Positions 1 to 9,377 are shown, counted from the stretch's first letter. The stretch: 64,000 nt of DNA from Azospirillum endophyticum (GCF_016595245.1 NZ_JAENHM010000067.1:304-64303), one strand, 5' to 3'. Translations and numbers: made by a program. The notes: generated by a model from the letters alone, not told the origin.

Positions 1-17
1 GGGGGGAGAGGGGATTA
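1..17. repeat. Partial G-rich palindromic repeat cut by the window edge
   Basis: The first bases (a G run, AGAGGGG, then ATTA) match the right half of the palindromic repeat seen complete at 4838-4877. The copy lies 28 bases beyond the nosX stop codon. The rest is outside the window, so its status as a full copy is inferred. Confidence 0.5.
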
Positions 18-44
18 TGGCTGCTCCGACCTCGTCCCCGTCCT

Positions 45-1067
45 TCAGGCCGGCAGCCGCAGGATGCGGCCGTCGGGGTGGGTGAAGCGGGCGGCGACGC
101 CGGGATAGGCCGCCAGGATGGCCGGAGCCCGGTCCGCCGGCACCACCGACAGGGCGGTCGACAGGGCGTCGGCCGTCGTGGCGTCCGGCGCCTGCACGGT
201 GACCGCCAGCCATTGGGCGGCGCAGGCGCCGCTCGCCGGGTCGAACAGGTGGGTGAAGCGGCCGGCGGCGTCGAAGCGGGTGCCGTAGCCGCCCGAGGTC
301 GCCATCGCGCCGTCGGCGAGGTCGACGGTCTCCGTGCTGCGCTCCGCATTCTTGGGGTCGGCGAGGCCGACGGTCCAGGGACGGCCGGAGGGGTGGTGGC
401 CGAGCGCCCGCAGCTCGCCCATATCGACCAGGACGTTGTCCATGCCCTCGGCCTTCAGCCGTTCGCTGACGCGGTCGGTGACGTAGCCCTGGGCGATGCC
501 GTTCAGCGTCACCGCCATGCCCCCGGCGGCGAAGGCGATGCGGTCCGGCTCCACCCGCAGGGCGCGGACATCGACCAGCGCGCGGGCGGCGCGGACGGCG
601 GTCTCCGGCGGGCCGGCGGGGTCGGCGTTCGCGCGTTCGAAATGGCCGGCATAGAGCTGCCACAAGGGCTGCACCGTGGGATCGAAGGCGCCGCCGGTGG
701 CACGGCCGAAGGCGGCGGCCTCCGACAGCAGGCGGACGAGGTCGGCGGGCGGGGAGTCCAGCCGGCCATCGCGATTCAGGTGGCGCAGCGCGGAGTCGGG
801 GCGGTAGAGGCTGAAGACCCGTTCCAGCCGTTCCACCTCCTCCAGGCTGAGCGCGATCAGGCGGTCGGCCTCGACCGGATCGGGGTGGGCGATGGTCAGG
901 CTGGCGTCGGCGCCGAGCGCGACGCCGCGCCAGACCCGGACGGGAACCCCTTCCGCCCGCAGCAGGCGGTGCGGCAGAAGCGACAGACCGGCGGCGACGG
1001 CGCCGATGGCGAGGAAGCGGCGTCTGGCCAGGGGGCGGGTGAAGGGACGCGGAAGGGCGGTTTCCAT
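45..1067 (-). CDS. nosX: NosX, ApbE-family FAD:protein FMN transferase
   Basis: A 340-residue ApbE-family flavin transferase. Family knowledge: NosX attaches FMN through a phosphoester bond to a threonine of NosR, which supports electron flow to nitrous oxide reductase in the periplasm. The N-terminus has a twin-arginine pattern (RRRFLAIGA, about residues 17-25) and a hydrophobic stretch, so Tat export is likely. ApbE hallmarks are visible: a GRATGGAFDPTV segment near residue 125, NGIAQGYV near 190, and ATSGGY near 255. The matching target motif SGAT is present in NosR at the other end of the locus. The ATG at 1067 is preferred over a GTG one codon earlier because its first base is shared with the nosL stop (TGATG), a coupling pattern repeated through the operon. 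It is the last nos gene in the window. Confidence 0.93.
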   Translation of the reverse strand: METALPRPFTRPLARRRFLAIGAVAAGLSLLPHRLLRAEGVPVRVWRGVALGADASLTIAHPDPVEADRLIALSLEEVERLERVFSLYRPDSALRHLNRDGRLDSPPADLVRLLSEAAAFGRATGGAFDPTVQPLWQLYAGHFERANADPAGPPETAVRAARALVDVRALRVEPDRIAFAAGGMAVTLNGIAQGYVTDRVSERLKAEGMDNVLVDMGELRALGHHPSGRPWTVGLADPKNAERSTETVDLADGAMATSGGYGTRFDAAGRFTHLFDPASGACAAQWLAVTVQAPDATTADALSTALSVVPADRAPAILAAYPGVAARFTHPDGRILRLPA

Positions 1068-1609
1068 CACTGCTCCCCCTCGGCCATGGTCGCGGCGGAC
1101 GGGGTGAGGATCTGGTCCTCATGCACGTCGGCGAAGCGCAGGACCGTGCCGCCGTTGGCCGCGGCGAAACGCTCTGCCGCCGCCTTGTCGGAGAAGGGAT
1201 AGGGTTCCGCCTCGCCCATGCCGCCGCGCAGCTTGCTGCCCAGCACGTACCACGCCTTGCGTGCCTCCACCCAGGCCGTCATGTCGGGGGCGGCGGGGTC
1301 CTTGGCCTTGGCGACGTCGGTGACGTAGATGGCGCCGATCTCCTTCGGCTCCTCCGGCAGCATGGTGAAGGCGAAGGTGTCGCGGACGGAGGACAGCCAG
1401 ATCGGCCGCTCCTGCCCCTTCACCAGGATCTGGCCCTTGGGGCCGGAATGGTCGGCGAGGTTCATGCCGCAATAATGGCCGATGGCGTCGGCGGTCAGGG
1501 TGGCGGGCGGCGGCGGGGCGACCTCCGCCTTTTCCTGCTTGCAGGCGGAGAGCGGTGCCAGGAGGGCGGCGGCGAGAAGTGCGGTACGCAGGATGGGAAG
1601 GGTGCGCAT
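1067..1609 (-). CDS. nosL: NosL, copper-binding lipoprotein
   Basis: A 180-residue NosL. Family knowledge: an outer-membrane or periplasm-facing lipoprotein that binds Cu(I) and delivers copper for NosZ centre assembly with the NosDFY complex. Seen: a short signal peptide ending in a lipobox (LSAC) with the lipidated cysteine at residue 23, then a CGM-L motif (HYCGMNLADHSGPKGQI, from about residue 48) that carries the proposed Cu ligands Cys and Met. The length fits NosL. The start codon shares one base with the nosY stop, and the stop shares one base with the nosX start, so translation is probably coupled within nosDFYLX. Confidence 0.94.
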   Translation of the reverse strand: MRTLPILRTALLAAALLAPLSACKQEKAEVAPPPPATLTADAIGHYCGMNLADHSGPKGQILVKGQERPIWLSSVRDTFAFTMLPEEPKEIGAIYVTDVAKAKDPAAPDMTAWVEARKAWYVLGSKLRGGMGEAEPYPFSDKAAAERFAAANGGTVLRFADVHEDQILTPSAATMAEGEQ

Positions 1610-2433
1610 CAGATCTGCTTCCTCGAAAAGAGGGCGGCGGCCAGCGCCAGCGGGGCGGCGATCCAGCCGGCCATCACCGCCAGCAGCAGCGGGACCGAGA
1701 GCTGGACATGGGCGGCGAGGCCGGCGGTGCCGGCGAAGGCGCTGACGCCCTTGAAGCCGGTCAGGTTGAACAGGCGGTAGGCGTCGGCTGGGTTGGCGAG
1801 CAGCAGCCAGTTCAGCGTCTCCACCCCCAGGCCGCTGCCGCTGGCGAGGATGCCGAGCAGGGCCATGTCGTAGAGCAGGACGAATCCCAGCCACACCGCC
1901 ACCGCGATGCCGGCCGCCGTGCCGCGGTCGCGGACGATGGTGGAGGCGAGATAGCCGAGCGCGGTGAAGGCGGCGCCCAGCATCACGCTGGAGCCGATCA
2001 TCGCGGCGAAGGCGCGCCAGCTGTCGGCCCCGATGGCGGTGCCGCCCATCGCCAGCGCCACCCCGGCGGCGCCGTAGCCGACCACCGTCGCCAGCGCGAT
2101 CACCGCGGCATGGCCGAGGAACTTGCCGAGCAGAAGCTGCCAGCGTGCCACCGGGTAGGACAGCAGCAGCGTCATGGTGCCGCGGTCGATCTCCCCCACC
2201 ACCGCGTCGAAGGACAGCAGCAAGGCGATCAGCGGCAGCAGGAAGATGGTCAGGCTCGACAGGCTGACGATGGTGACCTCCACCGGGCCGACGCCGACCG
2301 TGCCGGTGGGGACGGATCCGAGGAAGCTGAGCGTCAGGGCCAGCGCCGCCATCAGCAGGGTGGTGGCGACGACCCAGCGGTTGCGGGTCGCCTCGCGCAG
2401 TTCCTTGCCGGCGATGATGAGCAGCGTGTTCAT
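1609..2433 (-). CDS. nosY: NosY, ABC-type permease of the NosDFY complex
   Basis: A 274-residue integral membrane protein with about six hydrophobic segments and a short charged N-terminus (KELREATRNRW) typical of NosY and ABC-2-type permeases. Family knowledge: with NosF (ATPase) and NosD (periplasmic) it forms a membrane complex needed to mature the CuZ centre of NosZ. The conserved segment FDAVVGEIDRGTMTLLLSYPV, near residues 75-95, is the typical coupling region with the ATPase. The start overlaps the nosF stop by four bases (ATGA). Confidence 0.94.
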   Translation of the reverse strand: MNTLLIIAGKELREATRNRWVVATTLLMAALALTLSFLGSVPTGTVGVGPVEVTIVSLSSLTIFLLPLIALLLSFDAVVGEIDRGTMTLLLSYPVARWQLLLGKFLGHAAVIALATVVGYGAAGVALAMGGTAIGADSWRAFAAMIGSSVMLGAAFTALGYLASTIVRDRGTAAGIAVAVWLGFVLLYDMALLGILASGSGLGVETLNWLLLANPADAYRLFNLTGFKGVSAFAGTAGLAAHVQLSVPLLLAVMAGWIAAPLALAAALFSRKQI

Positions 2434-3356
2434 TCGGCGGCCTCCCGGCGCAGGAAATGGGCGTACATCTCGTCCAGGCTGGGCTGGACGATCTCGATGT
2501 CCTGAACGGTGGGGCCGTCGCAGGCGATGCGGCGGACCAGACCGACCTTGTCGTCGTTGGCGCAGGCCAGTTCGACCACACCGCCGGCCAGCCGGGTCAG
2601 GGCGGCGCCCTCCCCCACCCGGGCCGCCAGGGCGTCGATGTCGCCGGTCGGCAGGGTCAGGCGGATGCGCACCGGCAGCTGGGCGAGGCTGCGCAGGGTG
2701 GCGAGCGAGCCGTCGGCGACCTTGCGGCCGCGGTTCATCACCACGACGCGGTCGGCCTGCCCTTCCAGCTCGGTCAGGGCATGGCTGCACAGCAGGATGG
2801 TGGTGCCGCGGTCGCGCAGCTCGGCGACGATGGCGTAGAAGCTCTGGCGCAGGGCCGGGTCGAGGCCGGTGGTCGGCTCGTCGAGGAACAGCAGCTTCGG
2901 GCCGCCGAGCAGGGCCTGGGCCAGGGCCAAGCGCTGGCGCATGCCCTTGGAGTAGGTGGAGACGCGGCGCCTGATGGCGGCGGGCTCCAGCCCGACCTTC
3001 TCGAACAGCGCGTCGTTGTCGCGACAGGGCGCGCCTTTCAGCCGGGCGTAGAAGTCCAGCGTCTCCCGCCCGGTCATGCTGGGGTGGAAGGCGACATTCT
3101 CCGGCAGGAAGCCGATCCGGCGGCGGATGGGGGAGCAGGCGGCGCTGGCCGGGTCGCCGCCCAGCACGCGGATGCGGCCCTCCGTCGGGGTGGTCAGGCC
3201 GAGCATCAGCTTGATCAGCGAGCTCTTGCCGGCGCCGTTGTGACCGACCATCGCCACGCATTCGCCGGGCGCCAGCGTCAGGTCCACGCCGCGCACCGCC
3301 TCGGTCTCGCCGTAGCGCTTGGTGACGCCCTGCACCTCCGCGGTGAAGTCGGTCAT
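2430..3356 (-). CDS. nosF: NosF, ABC ATPase for copper-centre assembly
   Basis: A 308-residue cytoplasmic ABC ATPase. Seen: Walker A GHNGAGKSS (residues 38-46), signature YSKGMRQRL in the LPENVAF..YSKG form typical of NosF rather than LSGGQ, Walker B LLFLDEP followed by TTGLDP, and the switch His in LCSHALTE. The C-terminal 70 residues form a small regulatory extension. Family knowledge: NosF powers the NosDFY complex that supports sulfur and copper insertion into NosZ. The start overlaps the nosD stop by four bases (ATGA), so stoichiometric coupled translation is likely. Confidence 0.95.
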   Translation of the reverse strand: MTDFTAEVQGVTKRYGETEAVRGVDLTLAPGECVAMVGHNGAGKSSLIKLMLGLTTPTEGRIRVLGGDPASAACSPIRRRIGFLPENVAFHPSMTGRETLDFYARLKGAPCRDNDALFEKVGLEPAAIRRRVSTYSKGMRQRLALAQALLGGPKLLFLDEPTTGLDPALRQSFYAIVAELRDRGTTILLCSHALTELEGQADRVVVMNRGRKVADGSLATLRSLAQLPVRIRLTLPTGDIDALAARVGEGAALTRLAGGVVELACANDDKVGLVRRIACDGPTVQDIEIVQPSLDEMYAHFLRREAAE

Positions 3357-4711
3357 GGCTGATTCCTTTCGGCAGTCCGGGTCGTACCCGGCATGGGGGG
3401 CGGCGTCATCAGGGGGGCGCTGTCGATCACGCCGCCGGGGTGCAGAGCCGGGAACTGCTTCTGCGCCCAGCGGATCACCTGGACGCCGGGGCTGTTCATC
3501 AGCAGCTTGGCCGCCGGATATTCCCACATCACCCGGTCGACCACATCGTTGGGGCGATAGGGCTCGTCGGAGATGCCGTCGCCGTTCAGGTCGAAGGCGG
3601 CGTTGTCGGACCAGTAGTTGCCGCGCCCGTTCTCCGACCAGTCGAGATAGCGGGTGCCGACATACTTGACCTGGGTGCGGTTGCCGATGAAGGCGTTGCC
3701 GGTCAGGCTGTTGCGTTCCGACCCGGCGGTGAAATGGACGCCGATCTCGCAGCCGTCGAACCGGTTGCCGGTGAAGCGGTTCTTGTTGGCGTTGTAGATG
3801 AAGACGCATTTCCAGGTGCCGCTGCGCAGCCGGTCGCTCATCGCCTCGCTGTCGCGCGGGATGTCGCTGTCGGGCAGCGCCTCGCCGGCGTCGGACAGCG
3901 CACCGGCGAAGCGGCCCTCGATCACGTTGCCTTCGATGCGCGAGCTGTTGGCGTTGTTCAGCATCAGCCCGTGTTCGCGGTCCGCCCTGGAGCGGTTGTT
4001 GCGGATCAGCAGGTTGTTGGAGAACATCACCGCATAGCCGACATTGTTGGCGACGGAGACGTTGTCGGTCAGCTCGGAATCGTTGGTGTACATGTAGTGG
4101 ACGGCGAACCGGACATGCTCGAACCGGTTGCCGGAGAAGACGTTCTTGCGGGACGAGGTGGTGAACAGCCCGTCGCGCCCCTCGCGCACGCTGTTGTCGA
4201 GCACGCGGGTGCCCGGTGCGTTCCACAGCTGGATGCCGTTGCCGCGTTCCGACACCCGCAGGTCGGTGCGGCCGACGATGTCGTTGCGGCGGACCAGGCT
4301 GTCGGCGGCGCCCCAGATGTAGATGCCGATCAAATTGTCGCGCAGGCGGTTGTCCTCGACCACCGCGCCGCGGGCCTCCTTGCCCAGGAAGACGCCGGCA
4401 TTCTGGTCGATCAGGCTGAGGCCGGAATTGCGGATCTCCAGGTGCCGCAGCGTGACGTTCGGCGCGAGGATCGTCAGCGTGCTGCCGCTGCCCTGCCCGT
4501 CGATGACGGCGCCCGGCTCTCCGGTCAGGGTGACCGGGGTGCGGACGGTCAGCGGCCCGGGATGGACGCCGGCGGACAGCACCAGCGTGTCTCCGGGCGC
4601 CGCGGACGCCAGCGCCGCCTCCAGGCCGCCGGGGGCGACCGTCGCCGTGGCGGCGAGCGCCGGGGCGGTTGCCAAAGCCGTGCCGAGGATTATCGCCGTG
4701 CGGAGGAACAT
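3353..4711 (-). CDS. nosD: NosD, periplasmic beta-helix copper-assembly protein
   Basis: A 452-residue exported protein with a Sec signal peptide (hydrophobic to about residue 20, cleavage after ALA). The body is a right-handed parallel beta-helix of CASH/NosD type, visible as repeated N-x-x-x-x-N-R/N-x-F/I turns such as GNRFEHV, DNVSVANN, RNNRSR and GNAFIGNRT. Family knowledge: NosD is the periplasmic part of NosDFY and receives copper from NosL. A palindromic repeat pair separates it from nosZ, whereas all genes after it overlap, so nosDFYLX may be a translationally coupled sub-operon with lower expression than nosRZ. Confidence 0.95.
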   Translation of the reverse strand: MFLRTAIILGTALATAPALAATATVAPGGLEAALASAAPGDTLVLSAGVHPGPLTVRTPVTLTGEPGAVIDGQGSGSTLTILAPNVTLRHLEIRNSGLSLIDQNAGVFLGKEARGAVVEDNRLRDNLIGIYIWGAADSLVRRNDIVGRTDLRVSERGNGIQLWNAPGTRVLDNSVREGRDGLFTTSSRKNVFSGNRFEHVRFAVHYMYTNDSELTDNVSVANNVGYAVMFSNNLLIRNNRSRADREHGLMLNNANSSRIEGNVIEGRFAGALSDAGEALPDSDIPRDSEAMSDRLRSGTWKCVFIYNANKNRFTGNRFDGCEIGVHFTAGSERNSLTGNAFIGNRTQVKYVGTRYLDWSENGRGNYWSDNAAFDLNGDGISDEPYRPNDVVDRVMWEYPAAKLLMNSPGVQVIRWAQKQFPALHPGGVIDSAPLMTPPPMPGTTRTAERNQP

Positions 4712-4733
4712 GGGGCGTCCGTTGGTGAGGAAG

Positions 4734-4877
4734 ATCCCCTCTCCCCCCCGGGGAGAGGGTTAGGGTGAGGGGGGCGCGTGGCATGGATTGACGAGGATCG
4801 GAAACTACTGCACGTCAAGCGACGCCACGTTTTGCATCCCCCTCACCCCGACCCTCTCCCCGGGGGGGAGAGGGGGA
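4734..4877. repeat. Inverted pair of G-rich palindromic repeats (REP-doublet-like)
   Basis: Two copies of a roughly 40-base element face each other. The left copy (4734-4774) has arms CCCTCTCCCC and GGGGAGAGGG followed by TTAGGGTGAGG. The right copy (4838-4877) is CCTCACCCCGA followed by the same arms. About 63 bases separate them. The pair fills the nosD-nosZ gap (minus-strand transcription passes through) and can fold into strong hairpins, so it may end or attenuate part of the nosRZ transcript. The arrangement matches the pair at 14333-14475. Confidence 0.8.
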
Positions 4878-4901
4878 TTTTCACGGGGGGAGAGCGGTCG
4901 A

Positions 4902-6851
4902 TCAGGTCGAGGACGGCTCGACGATCATGCGGCCGGCCATCTCCATGTGCAGGGCGTGGCAGAACCACTGGCAGTAGTACCAGTAGACGCCCGCACGGTC
5001 GGCGGTGAAGGTGACCGAGGCGGTCGCCTGTGGGCCGACCTCCATGCAGACGCCGTAGTTGGTGATGCTGAAGCCGTGGGTCAGGTCGTCGATGTCGTCC
5101 ATGTTGGTGACATAGACGGTGACCTCGTCGCCCTGCTTCACCGTGAAGTCCTCCAGCCCGAAGGCCGGGGCGCGCTGCCACATGTAGACGCGGACCTTCT
5201 TGCCGTCGCGGATGACCTTGGTGTCGTCCTCCAGCACCACGCCGTCCTTCTTGGCCTGCTGGCGCGCCTCTTCCCACATCGGGTCGTTGCGGTCGTAGAC
5301 CGAGCGCGGGTTCACCTTGGACCGGTGGACGATCAGGGTGTCGTGCGGCTCGGCGAAGGTGGGGCCGTCATGCACCAGCTTCATCTCGTCGCCGGAGATG
5401 TCGATCAGCTGGTCGTTCTCCGGCTTCAGCGGGCCGACGTTGAGGAAGCGGTCCTTGGAGAACTTGTTCAGCGACACCAGCCACTTGCCGTCGGCCTCCT
5501 TGGTCTCGCCCATCGAGGTGTGGTTGTGGCCGGGCTGGTACTGAACGTCGAGCTTCTGGACGATGGGATCGACCTTCTCGCCCTTGAAGGCGCGACGGGC
5601 CTTGTCGATGTTCCACTTCACCACCTGGCTGTCGAGGAACAGGGTGGTGTAGGCGTTGCCGCGGCCGTCATAGGCGGTGTGGAGCGGGCCGAGGCCGAGC
5701 TGCGGCTCGGCGACGACGACGTCGCGCGGCTTGATCTTGTCGTCGAACAAATCGTCCAGCAGCCGCACGTCGAACACGGTGACGGTCGGCGACAGCTTGC
5801 CGTTGACGGTGACGTGGATGCCGTCGGGGGCGGCGTTGATGCCGTGCGGGTTGGCCGGCACCGGGATGTAGCGGGTGTAGGGGCTGCCGTGGCGGCCGTC
5901 GACCACCGGCACGCCGTTCACCGCCTGGATCTTGCCGGCCTTCACCGCCTCGTCGATGCGCTTCAGGTTGAAGACGACGACCCAGTCCTGCTCGCCGCTG
6001 GTCATCTCCGCCGCGGTGACGCCCTCCTCGGAATCGTAGCAGGTGGAGAAGGCGTATTTGCCCTGATAGTCGGCGTCGGTGTTGTCGAGGTTGCCGTCGA
6101 CCCAGACCTGCCAGGCGATCTTCATCGTGTCGCCGTCGATGGCGGTGAAGTGCGACTTGTAGGCCTTGGTGGCGGTCAGTTCGCGGCCGTCGTTCGGGGT
6201 CGGCACGCGCTGTTCGCCGTTGGCGAAGACATAGCCGGTACGTGGGTAGCGCTGCGGGCGCAGACCGTGGATGGCGGCGGCGTTGGGGATCTCGATGATG
6301 GTGTCGGTCTTCATGATGTCGCAGCGGATGCGCGCGACACGGGTGTTGGCCTTGTCGTTGATGAAGATGTAACGGCCGTCATAGGTGCCGTCGGTGAAGG
6401 ACATGTGCGGGTGGTGGGCGTCGCCGTTCAGGTAGATGCCGCCGCGCGTCTCCAGGAACTTCTTGGTTTCCGGCAGCATGTGCTCGGTCAGGATCTTCCG
6501 GCTCTCGTTGGTCATGCCCCAGCCGGTGGCGGAGCAGCGGTTGAAGACCGGAATCCGCATCAGCTCGCGCATCGACGGCAGGCCGAGGATGCGGACTTCG
6601 CCGGAATGCCCGCCGGAATGGAAGGCGTAATACTCGTCGAGGTCGCCCGGCTTCACTTCGGCGTTCAGGTGGCCGGCCTGGGCGTTCGCCGCCAGGGCTT
6701 CCCCGGCCCCGAACAGGGCGCTGCCCGCGATGCCGCCGGCGGTCGCCCCGCCCACGGCACCGGTCAGGCCGGCAAGGGCCGCCGCCTTCGCCGTTCCGCC
6801 CAGAAGAGCGCGGCGGTTGACGCCTGCGCTGTTGTTGGTCTCGCTCGACAT
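4902..6851 (-). CDS. nosZ: NosZ, nitrous oxide reductase (clade I, Tat-exported)
   Basis: A 649-residue periplasmic multicopper enzyme that reduces N2O to N2. Seen: a twin-arginine signal (NRRALLGGTAK, Arg 13-14) that places it in the Tat-dependent clade I; the CuZ ligand segment DAHHPHMSF (His 146, 147, 149); further CuZ histidines in HGLRP, NPHGINAAPDG, GPLHTAYDG, GHNHTS and EPHD; and a C-terminal cupredoxin domain with the CuA motif C627-QWF-C631-HAL-H635-ME-M638. All expected ligand motifs are present, so the enzyme looks intact. nosR lies 85 bases upstream on the same strand. Expression probably follows the FNR/Dnr boxes upstream of nosR. Confidence 0.98.
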   Translation of the reverse strand: MSSETNNSAGVNRRALLGGTAKAAALAGLTGAVGGATAGGIAGSALFGAGEALAANAQAGHLNAEVKPGDLDEYYAFHSGGHSGEVRILGLPSMRELMRIPVFNRCSATGWGMTNESRKILTEHMLPETKKFLETRGGIYLNGDAHHPHMSFTDGTYDGRYIFINDKANTRVARIRCDIMKTDTIIEIPNAAAIHGLRPQRYPRTGYVFANGEQRVPTPNDGRELTATKAYKSHFTAIDGDTMKIAWQVWVDGNLDNTDADYQGKYAFSTCYDSEEGVTAAEMTSGEQDWVVVFNLKRIDEAVKAGKIQAVNGVPVVDGRHGSPYTRYIPVPANPHGINAAPDGIHVTVNGKLSPTVTVFDVRLLDDLFDDKIKPRDVVVAEPQLGLGPLHTAYDGRGNAYTTLFLDSQVVKWNIDKARRAFKGEKVDPIVQKLDVQYQPGHNHTSMGETKEADGKWLVSLNKFSKDRFLNVGPLKPENDQLIDISGDEMKLVHDGPTFAEPHDTLIVHRSKVNPRSVYDRNDPMWEEARQQAKKDGVVLEDDTKVIRDGKKVRVYMWQRAPAFGLEDFTVKQGDEVTVYVTNMDDIDDLTHGFSITNYGVCMEVGPQATASVTFTADRAGVYWYYCQWFCHALHMEMAGRMIVEPSST

Positions 6852-6936
6852 GGTCTGCTCCTTCGCTGCCCCGCCTTGCGGGGTGTCATGGGGCCCGTTG
6901 CGACCGGGTCCCGTTATCGGGATGAGGGGATGGCGG

Positions 6937-9282
6937 TCAGGTTCCGTGCGGCCGGATCGTCAGCCGGCCGGTGGCCGGGTCGGCGGTGGCGACCGTGCTG
7001 CGGGCATTCGCCTGCTGGGCCGCTTCCTTTTCGGCCGCCAGCTTGGCCTCGGCGGCCTGCCACTTCTCGCGTTTCTGCCGCTTCTGGATCATGACCGGGC
7101 ATTTGTGGTCGTGGTGGTAGAGCATCTGGCAGTGCAGGCACTGGATGCATTCGTTGGGGTTGATCGAGCCGTCGGGGTGGATGGCCTGCACCGGGCATTC
7201 GTTGCCGCAGCGCTGGCACGGGCTGCCGCATTCCTTGTAGCGGCGCAGCCAGTCGAACATCCGCAGCCGGCCGGGGATCGCCAGCGCCGCGCCCAGCGGG
7301 CAGAGATAGCGGCAGAAGAAGCGTTCGATCACCAGCCCGGCCGCCAGCAGCGCCACGGCGAAGGCGACGAACCACCAGTCGCGGATGAAATGCAGGATGA
7401 TCGCGGTCTTGAACGGCTCGATCTCCGCCGCCTTCTCCGCCGTGCCCAGCGATTGCAGCGACACGCCGAACAGCAGCAGGAAGATGATGTACTTGATCGG
7501 CCACAGGCGCTGGTGCAGGGCGAACGGCACGGTGATCTGGCGGATGCCGATCCTTTTGGCTGCCTTCGACGCCAGTTCCTGGAGCGCGCCGAACGGGCAG
7601 AGCCAGCCGCAGAAGGCGCCCCGGCCCCAGAACAGCAGCGACGCCGCCACCGAGAACCACAGGATGAACACCAGCGGGTCCATCATGAAATAGTCCCAGC
7701 GGAAGTCGGTGCGCAGCGCGTTGGCGAAGGTCAGGACATTGACCACCGACAGCTGGGCCGTGGCGTACCAGCCGAGCCAGACCAGGGTGAAGACCAGATA
7801 GGCGGTGCGGACCCGCTCGTACAGCTTCGGGCGTTTGGTCAGCTGGTCCTGGAAGAAGAAGATGCCGGTCAGCAGCAGGATGGCGGAGGTCAGCACGGCG
7901 ACGTCGAGCTGCCGGTTCTGCCAGATGCGCTGCCACAGCGGGATTTCGGCGGCCTCCTCGGCCTCCGCCGCGCCGGCGGCCTGGATGGCGGCGCTGTGGC
8001 TGGCGGACTGGTCCGGAATGGGGGCGGCGGCGGAGGAGGTCGGGGCCGGCTGTTCGGTCTTCAGGAACTTGTCGGGCGGCTGGTAGCCGAGGTCGAAGGT
8101 GACGAACACCTTGTCCAGCGCGGCGACGGCGCGCTGGACCAGAAGCTGGAGGCGCCAGGGGTCGGCCGGGTTGAACTCGGTGCCTTCCGGCAGGACGAAC
8201 AGGCCGATTTCCGGGAAGTCGGGAGCACCGGCGGCGGCGACGCTGCCCAGCCGCTTGTGCATCTTGTCGCGGAAACGGATGGATCCTTCATGCTGGACCA
8301 TCTCGACGCGGTCGAAGATGCCGCCGCGGACATAGCCCGAGCCCTTGAAGGAATAACGCCCCTGCCCGGCCACCCATACCGCCTGCTGGCCGGGTTTCAG
8401 CCGCTGGGTCAGCGTCTCGTACTCCGCGTCGCCCAGCAGCGAGCGGCCGATGGTGGGGATGGAAACCAAGGCGGCGTAGAGGTCGATGAAGGTCTCGTCG
8501 GGGCTGCCGGCCTCGGCACGGGCGATGGCTTCGGCCCGGCCGGTCTTCTCGAAGGCGGCGTTGACCTCCCCCACCGACAGGGTCAGGCGACGGACCGAGC
8601 CGTCGCCGATCAGGGTCGCCCAGTCTTCCACCCCGGTCTTGGTCAGGTCGATGGTCTTGGTCACCGTCGGTGCGCTGTCCACCCCGCTCTTGCCGAGGCT
8701 CTGCATCACCTTCTTGCCGGAGCGGATGATGGAATCGCCGATGACCATCACCGTCACCGTCGCGCCGGACACGATGTCGACCGGTGGGCTGGCGGCGCTC
8801 TGGGTGGCGAGCGTCAGCACGTTCTTGCCGACATAGCCGTTGATGAAGCCGTTGATGCGGGCCGGCGGGATGCCGATCAGCACGATGGGCTCGTGATGGT
8901 CCATCAGCCGGGCGCCGGTCACCGTGCCGTCGGCGGTGAGGCCGACGACCACGTCGATGGGACGGCCGGAATAGCCGGTGGTGTTGACGAAGTCGGAGGT
9001 CAGATAGGCATGGCCCACCACGGCATCGCCCTTGTAGACGGGGACGGTGGGGCCGTTGGCGGTCGGGGTGCCGGTCACAGGCTGGCCGAAGCGGTCGGCG
9101 CCGGGGACGAGGTCGGCGGGCTGCAGCTTCGCCAGATAGGGCAGCAACCGGCCGCTGTCGGCGGCATGCGCCGCGGCGATGCCGGTCAGCAGCAGCAGGA
9201 TGGCGACCAGCGCCGATCCCACCCGACGGTGTAAACGCACGAACCTCACGACGGCCATCCTCCGGCTTTCGCCCTTTGGCAT
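6937..9282 (-). CDS. nosR: NosR, membrane flavo-iron-sulfur protein for N2O reduction
   Basis: A NosR of up to 781 residues. Seen in order: a signal or first membrane segment (SALVAILLLLTG), a periplasmic FMN-binding domain with the flavinylation motif DIVSGAT (near residue 160), several transmembrane helices in the second half, two CxxxCP motifs (CGWLCPFG, CRYLCPLG) and two C-terminal ferredoxin-like clusters (CGSPCQRCGNECP and CIQCLHCQM..HKCP). Family knowledge: NosR passes electrons from the quinol pool toward NosZ and is needed for its expression and activity. Start uncertain: the ATG at 9282 lacks a clear ribosome site, the ATG at 9258 has GGAGG touching it, and a GTG at 9249 has GGAGG nine bases upstream. 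It is the first gene of the nos cluster and diverges from nap. Confidence 0.95.
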   Translation of the reverse strand: MPKGESRRMAVVRFVRLHRRVGSALVAILLLLTGIAAAHAADSGRLLPYLAKLQPADLVPGADRFGQPVTGTPTANGPTVPVYKGDAVVGHAYLTSDFVNTTGYSGRPIDVVVGLTADGTVTGARLMDHHEPIVLIGIPPARINGFINGYVGKNVLTLATQSAASPPVDIVSGATVTVMVIGDSIIRSGKKVMQSLGKSGVDSAPTVTKTIDLTKTGVEDWATLIGDGSVRRLTLSVGEVNAAFEKTGRAEAIARAEAGSPDETFIDLYAALVSIPTIGRSLLGDAEYETLTQRLKPGQQAVWVAGQGRYSFKGSGYVRGGIFDRVEMVQHEGSIRFRDKMHKRLGSVAAAGAPDFPEIGLFVLPEGTEFNPADPWRLQLLVQRAVAALDKVFVTFDLGYQPPDKFLKTEQPAPTSSAAAPIPDQSASHSAAIQAAGAAEAEEAAEIPLWQRIWQNRQLDVAVLTSAILLLTGIFFFQDQLTKRPKLYERVRTAYLVFTLVWLGWYATAQLSVVNVLTFANALRTDFRWDYFMMDPLVFILWFSVAASLLFWGRGAFCGWLCPFGALQELASKAAKRIGIRQITVPFALHQRLWPIKYIIFLLLFGVSLQSLGTAEKAAEIEPFKTAIILHFIRDWWFVAFAVALLAAGLVIERFFCRYLCPLGAALAIPGRLRMFDWLRRYKECGSPCQRCGNECPVQAIHPDGSINPNECIQCLHCQMLYHHDHKCPVMIQKRQKREKWQAAEAKLAAEKEAAQQANARSTVATADPATGRLTIRPHGT

Positions 9283-9339
9283 TGGTGTCTTGCACGGGTG
9301 TTTCGGAAGGCATGAAAGCGCGTGGGGGAGCGCGAGGTC

Positions 9340-9353
9340 TTGACCGAGGTCAA
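9340..9353. promoter_or_regulatory. CRP/FNR-family box 1 (TTGAC-N4-GTCAA)
   Basis: TTGACCGAGGTCAA is a perfect inverted repeat with the FNR/Dnr/NnrR architecture (five-base arms, four-base spacer). Its centre lies about 64 bases upstream of the upstream-most nosR start. The TTGAC arm is typical of Dnr/NnrR-like nitric oxide sensors as well as FNR, so the exact regulator is inferred. It most likely drives nosR. Confidence 0.7.
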
Positions 9354-9377
9354 GCGCGGAGCGACTTGCGCTGCGAA

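Noticed and set aside
4734..4877. CRISPR-like repeat
   Set aside because: There are only two copies in inverted orientation, no regular direct repeats and no cas genes.
4788..9234. Long plus-strand open frames opposite nosZ and nosR
   Set aside because: They mirror the codons of the real genes, are rich in Val, His, Asp and Gly repeats typical of antisense translation, and have no plausible ribosome sites.
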